This document shows, in pieces, positions 1 through 6,658 of a stretch of 34,820 nucleotides of DNA; position 1 is the first letter of the stretch, and each line of letters opens with the position of its first letter. The notes beneath the pieces are model-generated. The model did no database searches and was not told where the DNA came from. It was given only the letters and a program-made list of their open reading frames with translations. The stretch comes from Rubrivivax sp. Lineage in GTDB: Bacteria; Pseudomonadota; Gammaproteobacteria; Burkholderiales; Burkholderiaceae_C. The translations under genes were made by a program, and so were the position numbers. The DNA is taken from the NCBI GenBank assembly GCA_016789865.1, contig JAEUPC010000098.1:1-34820 (forward strand), written 5' to 3'.

Positions 1-1
1 G

Positions 2-532
2 AACCAGGACCCGCTCAACCCGCTGGACAACGCGCAGATCACCAGCCAGATGGCGCAGATCAACACCGTGTCGGGCGTCGAGAAGCTCAACGACACGGTG
101 GCCGGGCTGAACCGCCAGTTCCTGCAGATGCAGGCGCTGCAGGGTGCCGCGCTCGTCGGCCGCGACGTCACGCTGCAGGGCGACCGCCTGCACGTCGAGG
201 GCGGCGGCGCGGCCGGCGGCTTCGAGCTGGCCGCGCCGGCCGACCGCGTGCGCGTGGAAGTGCTCAACGGGGCCGGGCGGGTCGTCGACACGGTCGACCT
301 CGGCGCGCAGAGCGTGGGCCGCCACGGCTTCGAGTGGAAGGCGCCGGCCGGCACGGCCGAGGGCACCGAGTTCCGCTTCCGTGTGGCCGCGCATGCGGGT
401 GCGGCCACGGTGCCGGCCACCACGCTGATGCGCGACGAGGTCCTGGCCGTCAGCCTGGCCGGCGACGCGCTGCGGCTGGACACGCGCTGGTCCGGCACCC
501 TCGACTACGCCGCCGTGCGCGCCTTCAACTGA
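2..532 (+). CDS. flgD: Flagellar hook-capping/assembly protein FlgD (5' end missing)
   Basis: The open frame enters from the left edge, so only about 176 C-terminal residues are visible. It begins with the FlgD signature NQDPLNPLDNAQITSQMAQI, followed by GVEKLN. FlgD is the scaffold that caps the growing hook and lets FlgE subunits polymerise; it is exported and later discarded. The central and C-terminal part looks like the usual Tudor/Ig-like beta region (alternating G/V/E/R strands, residues about 60-150 of the visible part). It stops at TGA 530-532, 87 bp before flgE. The flgE neighbour and the signature make the assignment secure. Whether the N-terminal export region is intact cannot be seen. 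Confidence 0.96.
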   Translation, partial: NQDPLNPLDNAQITSQMAQINTVSGVEKLNDTVAGLNRQFLQMQALQGAALVGRDVTLQGDRLHVEGGGAAGGFELAAPADRVRVEVLNGAGRVVDTVDLGAQSVGRHGFEWKAPAGTAEGTEFRFRVAAHAGAATVPATTLMRDEVLAVSLAGDALRLDTRWSGTLDYAAVRAFN

Positions 533-619
533 CCCCGCCCCGCGCGCCTGTTCGCCCGCACGCAACCTCGCTTCTGCCTCTCCGTCCCGTTCACCTGCGA
601 CGACCCACCAAGGACCTCC

Positions 620-1882
620 ATGAGCTTCCAGCAAGGCCTCTCCGGACTCAACGCCACCAGCAAGAACCTGCAGGTGATCGGCAACAACATCGCCAACGCC
701 AACACCTTCGGCGCCAAGGCGGCGCGGGCCGAGTTCGCCGACGTCTACGCGCTGGCGCTCAACGGCGCGGGCAGCAACGGCATCGGCATCGGCGTCAACC
801 TGGCCTCGGTGTCGCAGCAGTTCACCCAGGGCAACATCCGCACCACCGAGAACCCGATGGACCTGGCCATCAACGGCTCGGGCTTCTTCCAGCTCACCGA
901 CGGCCGCAGCCCGGTCAGCTACTCGCGCAACGGCCAGTTCAAGGTCGACCGTGACGGCTTCATCGTCAACAACGCCGGCCTGCGCCTGATGGGCTATGCG
1001 GCCGATGCGCTGGGCACCATCCAGCCCGGTGCCGCCGTGCAGCTGCAGCTGCCCACCGCCGGCGTGGCCCCGCAGGCCACCAGCGAGATCGACCTCGAGA
1101 TGAACCTCGACGCGCGCCAGGGTGTCACGCGCCCCGGCGGCGCGCCGTTCATCGACTTCAGCGACCCCGACACCTACAACAGCGCCACCTCGCAGGCCCT
1201 GTACGACGTGCTGGGCAACCCGGTGTCGGTGACCTACTTCTTCCAGAAGACCGGTGACGGCGCCTGGGACGTGTATGCCACCGCCAACGGCACCACCGTG
1301 GCCGGCATTGCGGGCGATCCGCAGCCGATCACCAGCATCACCTTTCCGGCCGACGGCAGCGCGCCCACGGCGCCCACCGCGCCGATCGCCTTCGACGTGC
1401 CCAGCACCACCACCACCGCCGGCGCCGTGACGCAGCCGTTGACCGGCGTGCTGCTGGACGTGACGCAGTCGACCCAGTTCGCCACCGCCTTCACCGTCAC
1501 GGACCTGTCGCAGGACGGCTTCTCCGCCGGCCAGCTCACCGCCATCGCGGTGGAGGGCAACGGCATCGTCATGGCCCGCTACTCCAACGGCCAGTCGCGG
1601 CCGGCCGGGCAGGTGGAGCTGGCCAACTTCCGCAATCCGCAGGGCCTGCAGCCGATCGGCGACAACAGCTGGGCGCGCACCTACGCCTCCGGCGACCCGG
1701 TGGGCGGCGTGCCGGGTGACGGCAACATCGGCGTGCTGCAGTCCGGCGCACTGGAAGAGCCCAACATCGACCTCACCGCCGAGCTGGTGAACATGATCAC
1801 CGCACAGCGCATCTACCAGGCCAACGCGCAGACCATCAAGACGCAGGACCAGGTGCTGCAGACGCTGGTGAACATCCGCTGA
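620..1882 (+). CDS. flgE: Flagellar hook protein FlgE
   Basis: A 420-residue hook subunit. The N-terminus (SFQQGLSGLNATSKNLQVIG then NNIANANT) is the rod/hook-family D0 helix with its NNIANANT motif. The C-terminus (LTAELVNMITAQRIYQANAQ then TIKTQDQVLQTL) is the matching D0 helix. The middle (about residues 90-330) holds the beta-rich surface domains, rich in T, G and A. Length is normal (E. coli FlgE is about 400). An AAGGA ribosome site at 610-614 lies 5 nt before ATG 620 and fixes the start. FlgE polymerises on the distal rod under the FlgD cap, outside the cell. One small oddity is GAKAA after the NT of the signature, where GFK is common. Confidence 0.97.
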   Translation: MSFQQGLSGLNATSKNLQVIGNNIANANTFGAKAARAEFADVYALALNGAGSNGIGIGVNLASVSQQFTQGNIRTTENPMDLAINGSGFFQLTDGRSPVSYSRNGQFKVDRDGFIVNNAGLRLMGYAADALGTIQPGAAVQLQLPTAGVAPQATSEIDLEMNLDARQGVTRPGGAPFIDFSDPDTYNSATSQALYDVLGNPVSVTYFFQKTGDGAWDVYATANGTTVAGIAGDPQPITSITFPADGSAPTAPTAPIAFDVPSTTTTAGAVTQPLTGVLLDVTQSTQFATAFTVTDLSQDGFSAGQLTAIAVEGNGIVMARYSNGQSRPAGQVELANFRNPQGLQPIGDNSWARTYASGDPVGGVPGDGNIGVLQSGALEEPNIDLTAELVNMITAQRIYQANAQTIKTQDQVLQTLVNIR

Positions 1883-1914
1883 ACGCGCGCCGCCCGCACA
1901 CCGGCTGAGGTGCC

Positions 1915-2640
1915 ATGGACCGTCTCATCTATCTCGCGATGGCCGGCGCCAAGGCGACCATGCAGCGCCAGGACGTGCTCGCGCACAACCTGGCCAACGC
2001 GTCGACCAACGGCTTTCGCGCCGAGATGCAGGCCTTCCGCGCCGTGCCGGTGCGCGGCGAAGGCGCCAGCACGCGGGTCTATGCACTGGAATCCACCGTC
2101 GGCCACGACGACCGGGCCGGCCCGGTGCAGACCACCGGCCGGCCGCTCGATGTGGCGGTGCAGGGCAAGGCGTGGCTCGCCGTGCAGGGCCTGGACGGCG
2201 CCGAGGCCTACACCCGCGCCGGCGCGCTGCAGGTCAGCGCCGAGGGACAACTGGTCACACCCGCGGGCCTGCCTGTGCTGGGCGACGGCGGCCCCCTCGC
2301 CGTGCCTGCGGGCGCCACGCTGGAGGTGGCCGCCGACGGCACCATCACCGCCAGCACCGGCCGCGGGCGACCGCAGCCGGTGGGACGCCTGAAGCTCGTG
2401 ACGCCCGAAGCGCCGCTCACGCGCGGCGAGGACGGCCTGTTCCGCGCCGCCGACGGCGAGTTGCCCGCCGACCCCACGGCGAGGCTGCAAAGCGGCGCCC
2501 TCGAGGGCAGCAACGTCAGCCCGGTGGAGACGATGGTGGCCATGATCGCCGCGGCGCGCCAGTTCGAGCAGCAGATGAAGGTGCTGCAAGGCGCCGACCA
2601 GCGAGAGCAGGGCGCGGCCAAGCTGCTGGGCGCGCAGTAG
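1915..2640 (+). CDS. flgF: Flagellar proximal rod protein FlgF
   Basis: A 241-residue rod protein. It starts MDRLIYLAMAGAKATMQRQD and continues VLAHNLANASTNGFRAE, the classic FlgF N-terminal helix. It ends with the shared rod C-terminal motif (ALEGSNVSPVETMVAMIAAA then RQFEQQMKVLQ). GAGG at 1907-1910 precedes ATG 1915 by 4 nt. FlgF forms part of the proximal rod crossing the periplasm, with FlgB, FlgC and FlgG. The gap to flgE is 32 bp, consistent with one operon. The residue just after the last motif (EQGAAKLLGAQ) is a little longer than usual and ends at TAG 2638-2640. Confidence 0.96.
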   Translation: MDRLIYLAMAGAKATMQRQDVLAHNLANASTNGFRAEMQAFRAVPVRGEGASTRVYALESTVGHDDRAGPVQTTGRPLDVAVQGKAWLAVQGLDGAEAYTRAGALQVSAEGQLVTPAGLPVLGDGGPLAVPAGATLEVAADGTITASTGRGRPQPVGRLKLVTPEAPLTRGEDGLFRAADGELPADPTARLQSGALEGSNVSPVETMVAMIAAARQFEQQMKVLQGADQREQGAAKLLGAQ

Positions 2641-2701
2641 CGGCCCCGGCCCCGGCCGCGGCATGCGACATCGCGGTCGGTGCCGGGCATCGGGGCTTGA
2701 T

Positions 2702-2779
2702 GGGGCCGAGGGCGCCCGACGGGGTCAGGTGGGAGTCCGATGGGGTCTATTGGGCCGCTGGGGTGGCGCTTTTCAGGGG
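2702..2779 (+). other. Phased G-tract cluster (possible G-quadruplex) before flgG
   Basis: The flgF-flgG gap (2641-2851, 211 bp) is the longest non-coding stretch in the flagellar operon. Its coding strand carries runs of three to four G at 2702, 2710, 2721, 2731, 2742, 2752, 2760 and 2776, about 10 bp apart, with loops of 4-8 nt for the first seven. This is compatible with a relaxed G-quadruplex in DNA or mRNA, or with helically phased contacts. No start codon with a ribosome site opens a convincing small gene here. The function is unknown. Confidence 0.55.
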
Positions 2780-2803
2780 CTTGCCCGCCGACCGGGGCGC
2801 CAA

Positions 2804-2822
2804 GATGACAGCCGCTGTCATC
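2804..2822. promoter_or_regulatory. Perfect 19-bp palindrome upstream of flgG
   Basis: GATGACAGC-C-GCTGTCATC is a perfect inverted repeat with 9-bp arms around one central base. It ends 29 bp before the flgG start codon, in the otherwise G-rich flgF-flgG gap. Arm length and symmetry resemble an operator for a dimeric repressor rather than a terminator, since the one-base loop cannot form a stable hairpin. The binding protein is unknown, and no clear -10/-35 pair could be assigned around it. Confidence 0.6.
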
Positions 2823-2851
2823 ACCCCAAGCTACCGAAAGAGGGCCGCCCG

Positions 2852-3634
2852 ATGCTCCGCTCGCTGTGGATCGCCAAGACCGGCATGGAAGGCCAGCAGA
2901 CCAAGCTGGACGCCGTGGCGCACAACCTGGCCAACGTCGGCACCAACGGCTTCAAGCGCGGCAGCGTGGTGTTCGAGGACCTGATGTACCAGAACCTGCG
3001 CCCCGCGGGTTCGGCCACCAGCGAGCAAAGCCAGTTGCCCACCGGGCTGCAGGTCGGCCTGGGGGTGCGCGCCGCGGCCAGCACGCGCAACTTCAGCCAG
3101 GGCGCGCTCACCGGCACGGGCAACAACCTGGACCTCGCGGTCAAGGGGCAGGGCTTCTTCCAGATCCAGCTGCCCGACGGCACCACCGGCTACACGCGCG
3201 ACGGCGCGTTCCAGGTGGACTCGGCAGGGCAGATCGTCACCGCCGCCGGCTACCCGCTGCAGCCGGGCCTCACCGTGCCGGCCACGGCCACCGCCATCAC
3301 CATCAATGCCGACGGCACGGTGGCCGCCACCGTGCCGGGCCAGGTGCAGCCGCAGACGCTTGGCCAGGTCCAGCTGGCCAACTTCATCAACCCGGCCGGC
3401 CTCGAGCCGCGCGGCGGCAACCTCTTCGTCGAGACCGCCGCCTCGGGCACGGCCACCGCGGGCGCGCCCAACAGCAACGGCCTGGGCGCCGTGCAGCAAG
3501 GTTTCCTCGAGGGCAGCAACGTCAATGTCGTCGAGGAGCTGGTGACGATGATCGCCACGCAGCGCGCCTACGAGCTGAACTCCAAGGCCATCCAGACCAG
3601 CGACCAGATGCTGCAGCGGCTGAGCCAGGTATGA
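2852..3634 (+). CDS. flgG: Flagellar distal rod protein FlgG
   Basis: A 260-residue distal rod protein, exactly the usual family length when started at ATG 2852. It begins MLRSLWIAKTGMEGQQTKLD and continues with AHNLANVGTNGFKR, the FlgG signature; it ends FLEGSNVNVVEELVTMIATQ followed by RAYELNSKAIQTSDQMLQ. The frame stays open upstream to 2663, but those codons are low-complexity Gly/Arg-rich and lie outside the family alignment, so 2852 is preferred. A purine-rich GAAAGAGGG (2837-2845) supplies the ribosome site. The stop TGA overlaps the flgH ATG (ATGA, 3631-3634), implying translational coupling. Confidence 0.97.
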   Translation: MLRSLWIAKTGMEGQQTKLDAVAHNLANVGTNGFKRGSVVFEDLMYQNLRPAGSATSEQSQLPTGLQVGLGVRAAASTRNFSQGALTGTGNNLDLAVKGQGFFQIQLPDGTTGYTRDGAFQVDSAGQIVTAAGYPLQPGLTVPATATAITINADGTVAATVPGQVQPQTLGQVQLANFINPAGLEPRGGNLFVETAASGTATAGAPNSNGLGAVQQGFLEGSNVNVVEELVTMIATQRAYELNSKAIQTSDQMLQRLSQV

Positions 3635-4338
3635 CCACCGGCCCTCGATCCAGGCGGCGCGGGCTGGTCGCAACCCTGGCCGCGTGTGCTGGCGCACTTG
3701 CATTGCCGGTTCTTTCTGGTTGCGCGTTCATCGGCCCACATGTGCAGGTCGCCGACACCACACCGCCGCTGCCCGAGCCGACGCCCATGGCGCAGCCGGC
3801 CGGTGGCTCGATCTTCAAGGCCGTCAACTACCGGCCCCTCTTCGAAGACCACCGCGCGCGGCTGGTGGGCGACACGCTGACCGTGCAGATCGTCGAGAAG
3901 GTGACCGCGGTGCAAAAGAGCACCAGCAGCGTGGACAAGAGCGGCAGCGTTTCGGCCGGCATCAGCGCGCTGCCGGGCATCGCACCCAACTCGTTCGGCC
4001 GTGCCGGGGCCGAGGCCAACTCGGCCAACAGCTTTGCCGGCAAGGGCGCGGTGGAGAACAGCAACGACTTCAGCGGCACCATCACGGTGGTGGTGCGTCA
4101 GGTGCTGCCCAACGGCCACCTGCTGATCGCCGGCGAGAAGCAGATCGGCGTGAACCAGAACGTCGACGTGCTGCGCTTTTCCGGCCAGGTGGACCCGCGC
4201 GCCATCCAGCCCGGCAACAGCGTGCCCAGCGCGCACATCGCCAACGTGCGGCTGGAGCAGCGTGGCCGCGGCGCGCAGGCCGAGGCGCAGGCGGTAGGCT
4301 GGCTCGGCCGGGTGTTCCTGTCGGTGTTGCCGTTCTGA
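3631..4338 (+). CDS. flgH: Flagellar L-ring lipoprotein FlgH
   Basis: A 235-residue outer-membrane L-ring protein. An Arg-rich N-terminus and hydrophobic core lead to the lipobox LSGC at Cys31, so it should be lipidated by Lgt/Lsp and sorted to the outer membrane. The mature part has FlgH hallmarks: SIFKAVNYRPLFEDHRARLVGDTLTVQIVE, shown here as the stretch from about residue 54, then the Ser/Asn-rich middle and the C-terminal DVLRFSGQVDPRAIQPGNSV with HIANVRLEQRG. The start codon overlaps the flgG stop. With FlgI it forms the bushing around the rod. Length is normal (E. coli 232). Confidence 0.97.
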   Translation: MTTGPRSRRRGLVATLAACAGALALPVLSGCAFIGPHVQVADTTPPLPEPTPMAQPAGGSIFKAVNYRPLFEDHRARLVGDTLTVQIVEKVTAVQKSTSSVDKSGSVSAGISALPGIAPNSFGRAGAEANSANSFAGKGAVENSNDFSGTITVVVRQVLPNGHLLIAGEKQIGVNQNVDVLRFSGQVDPRAIQPGNSVPSAHIANVRLEQRGRGAQAEAQAVGWLGRVFLSVLPF

Positions 4339-4351
4339 GAACGAGCAGCGG

Positions 4352-5569
4352 ATGGCCAGCCTCATGCCGATCTCCAGCCCTGCCGACGACCCGGCGACGG
4401 TGCAGCCCGCTTCCGAGACGGCCGCCGCCACGCATGACGCCGCCGAGTGGTGGTTGAGGCTGTCGTTGCTGCTCGCCTTCCTGGCTGCCAGCGCGGCACT
4501 GTGGTGGCCGGTGCCGGCCGACGCCGCCGCCCTGCGGCGGATCAAGGAAGTGGCCGCGGTGCAAGGCGTGCGCAGCAACCAGCTGGTGGGCTACGGCCTC
4601 GTCGTCGGCCTGGACGGCACTGGCGACCAGACCACGCAGACCCCGTTTACCACCCAGAGCCTGCAGGCCATGCTGCAGCAGCTGGGCATCACCGTGCCGC
4701 CGGGCACCAGCATGCAGCTGCGCAACGTGGCTGCGGTGCTGGTGACGGCGCAGCTGCCGCCGTTCGCACAACCCGGGCAGACGCTGGACATCAACGTCTC
4801 GTCGGTGGGCAACGCCAAGAGCCTGCGCGGCGGCACGCTGGTGGCCACCCCGCTGAAGGGGGCCGACGGGCAGATCTACGCGCTGGCGCAGGGCAACCTG
4901 ATCGTCGGCGGTGCCGGCGCCTCGGCCGGCGGCAGCAAGGTGCAGATCAACCACCTGTCGGCCGGCCGCATTCCCGAAGGCGCCACCGTCGAGCGTGCCG
5001 TGCCCACGCCGCTGATGGACGGCGAGCACGTGAACCTGGGGCTGAACGCCGCCGACTTCGCCACCGCGCGCGCCGTGGCCGAGGCCATCAACGCCGCCAA
5101 GGGCGAGGGCACCGCCAGCGCGCTGGACGGCCGCACCGTGCGCGTCAAGGCGCCGGCGCGCGAGTTGCGCGTGGCCTTCCTCGCCGACATCGAGAACCTG
5201 CCGCTGTCGCTGGAGAAGCCGGCCGCGCGCATCGTGCTCAACGCACGCACCGGCTCCATCGTGATGAACGAGTCGGTCACCCTCGGCCCCTGCGCAGTGG
5301 CGCACGGCAACCTGTCGGTCACCATCACCAGCACGCCGGTGGTCAGCCAGCCGGCGCCGCTTTCCGGCGGGCAGACGGTCAGCCGCGAACGCACCGACAT
5401 CTCGGTGGTGCAGCACCCCGGCGCGCTCATCCAGATGGCCGCCGGCACAAAGCTCAACGATGTGGTCAAGGCGCTGTCGGCGCTGGGTGCCACGCCGCTG
5501 GATCTGCTGGCCATCCTGCAGGCCATGAAGACCGTCGGCGCGCTCAATGCCGAGATCGAAGTGATATGA
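4352..5569 (+). CDS. flgI: Flagellar P-ring protein FlgI, with an unusually long N-terminus
   Basis: A 405-residue P-ring protein; most FlgI are about 365-375. The mature part starts at about residue 59 (ALRRIKEVAAVQGVRSNQLV then GYGLVVGLDGTGDQT) and ends with AGTKLNDVVKALSALGATPL and an IEVI terminus. The signal hydrophobic core is residues 35-51 with a likely cleavage after PADA (58). About 33 hydrophilic, acidic residues precede it, so the n-region is oddly long and not basic. A later start could be real (for example ATG 4364, or GTG codons near 4448). FlgI is secreted by Sec and assembles in the periplasm around the rod. It follows flgH by 13 bp. Confidence 0.95.
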   Translation: MASLMPISSPADDPATVQPASETAAATHDAAEWWLRLSLLLAFLAASAALWWPVPADAAALRRIKEVAAVQGVRSNQLVGYGLVVGLDGTGDQTTQTPFTTQSLQAMLQQLGITVPPGTSMQLRNVAAVLVTAQLPPFAQPGQTLDINVSSVGNAKSLRGGTLVATPLKGADGQIYALAQGNLIVGGAGASAGGSKVQINHLSAGRIPEGATVERAVPTPLMDGEHVNLGLNAADFATARAVAEAINAAKGEGTASALDGRTVRVKAPARELRVAFLADIENLPLSLEKPAARIVLNARTGSIVMNESVTLGPCAVAHGNLSVTITSTPVVSQPAPLSGGQTVSRERTDISVVQHPGALIQMAAGTKLNDVVKALSALGATPLDLLAILQAMKTVGALNAEIEVI

Positions 5570-5570
5570 A

Positions 5571-5662
5571 GGCCCCCCCCCGAAGCGACCTCCGGTCGCC
5601 TCCCCCCCAGGGGGGCGCCGCCAGCGGCCCGGCAAAGCCGGTTCCGCGGCGGCCGCTGGGCC
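5571..5662. repeat. Structured GC-rich intergenic repeat between flgI and flgJ
   Basis: The 138-bp flgI-flgJ gap contains nested inverted repeats: GCGACC/GGTCGC (5585-5590 with 5594-5599, TCC loop), C-run/G-run (5602-5608 with 5610-5615), CCAGCGGCC/GGCCGCTGG (5621-5629 with 5651-5659), and inside that CCGGC-AAA-GCCGG (5629-5641). From memory, the core with GGCAAAGCCGG and flanking C/G runs resembles a dispersed intergenic element common in Burkholderiales genomes; only one copy lies in this window, so the family claim is inference. In mRNA it would fold strongly and could set the ratio of flgI to flgJ. Confidence 0.65.
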
Positions 5663-5707
5663 ATGTTCGTGGCGCCTTGACCAACGCTGCTTCGAGGGAG
5701 CGCTGAG

Positions 5708-6607
5708 ATGCCGAGCTTCGTCTCGGGCGCCATGCTGCCCTCCGCCCTGGCTGCCGACGCGCGTGGCCTCGATGCCCTGCGCAGCCAGGCCGCGGCCGAC
5801 CCCAAGTCGGCGGTGCGGCAGGCGGCCCGGCAGCTCGAAGGCTTGTTCATGAACGAGCTGATGAAGAGCATGCGCGCCACCACGATGGAGAGCGCCGACG
5901 CCCTGGGCAGCGGCGGCGTGATGGGCCGTGAGATGCTGGACCAGCAGTACGCGCAGCAGCTCGCCGGCCTGCCCGGCGGGCTGCACGAAGCCATCACGCG
6001 CCACCTCGAGCGGCAGATGGGGCTGGCGCCCGGGCCCATTCCGGCCACCGGCAGCGCCAACAACACCGTCGCGCCGCTGGACGGCCGCGCCACACGCCTG
6101 CCGCACAAGGGTGCCGCCGGGTTCGTCGAGCAGCATCAGGACGCTGCCCGCCGCGCCGAGGCGGCCACCGGCATCCCCGCCACCTTCATGATCGCCCAGG
6201 CCGCGCACGAGACCGGCTGGGGCCGCAAGGAGATCCGGCACGCCGACGGCAGCCCGGCGCACAACCTGTTCGGCATCAAGGCCGGTGCCGGCTGGAAGGG
6301 CCCGGTGGCCGAGATCGTCACCACCGAGTACGTCGGCGGCAAGCCGCAGAAGGTGGTGGCGCGCTTTCGCGCCTACGCGAGCTATGCCGAGTCGTTTGCC
6401 GACTACGCCAGGCTCATGCAGGACAGCCCGCGCTACGCCGGCATCGCCACGCGCGCCGCCAAAGGCCAGCTGCAAGGGCAGGGTGGTGCGGCGGCCTTTG
6501 CACAGGGCCTGCAGCGCGCCGGCTACGCCACCGACCCGGCCTATGCCGACAAGCTCTCGCGGGTCATCAACACCACGCTCAGGCTGCAGCGCAGCCTGGC
6601 GGCGTGA
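5708..6607 (+). CDS. flgJ: Flagellar rod-cap protein / peptidoglycan hydrolase FlgJ
   Basis: A 299-residue two-domain protein. Residues about 1-105 are the rod-scaffolding domain (ARQLEGLFMNELMKSMRATT then GREMLDQQYAQQLA). Residues about 140-295 are a glucosaminidase (GH73) domain that opens a hole in peptidoglycan for the rod; its catalytic Glu is E168 in AAHETGWGRKE, followed by NLFGIKAG and the Tyr-containing FRAYASYAESFADYARLM. This dual architecture is typical of beta- and gamma-proteobacteria. GAGGGAG at 5694-5700 is the ribosome site for ATG 5708. The upstream gap holds the structured repeat. Residues 105-140, rich in P, A and T, form the linker. Confidence 0.97.
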   Translation: MPSFVSGAMLPSALAADARGLDALRSQAAADPKSAVRQAARQLEGLFMNELMKSMRATTMESADALGSGGVMGREMLDQQYAQQLAGLPGGLHEAITRHLERQMGLAPGPIPATGSANNTVAPLDGRATRLPHKGAAGFVEQHQDAARRAEAATGIPATFMIAQAAHETGWGRKEIRHADGSPAHNLFGIKAGAGWKGPVAEIVTTEYVGGKPQKVVARFRAYASYAESFADYARLMQDSPRYAGIATRAAKGQLQGQGGAAAFAQGLQRAGYATDPAYADKLSRVINTTLRLQRSLAA

Positions 6608-6658
6608 GCCGCAGCGGCCCGCGCTCCCCTGGTCGGCTGAACCGCACGGAGTGACACC

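Noticed and set aside
2764-2784. Possible sigma54 site (TGGCGC...TTGC) before flgG
   Set aside because: The spacing between the GG and GC elements is several bases too long for a sigma54 promoter.
2663-2851. N-terminal extension of flgG
   Set aside because: The frame is open, but the residues are Gly/Arg-rich and outside the FlgG family, while ATG 2852 gives the normal 260 residues.
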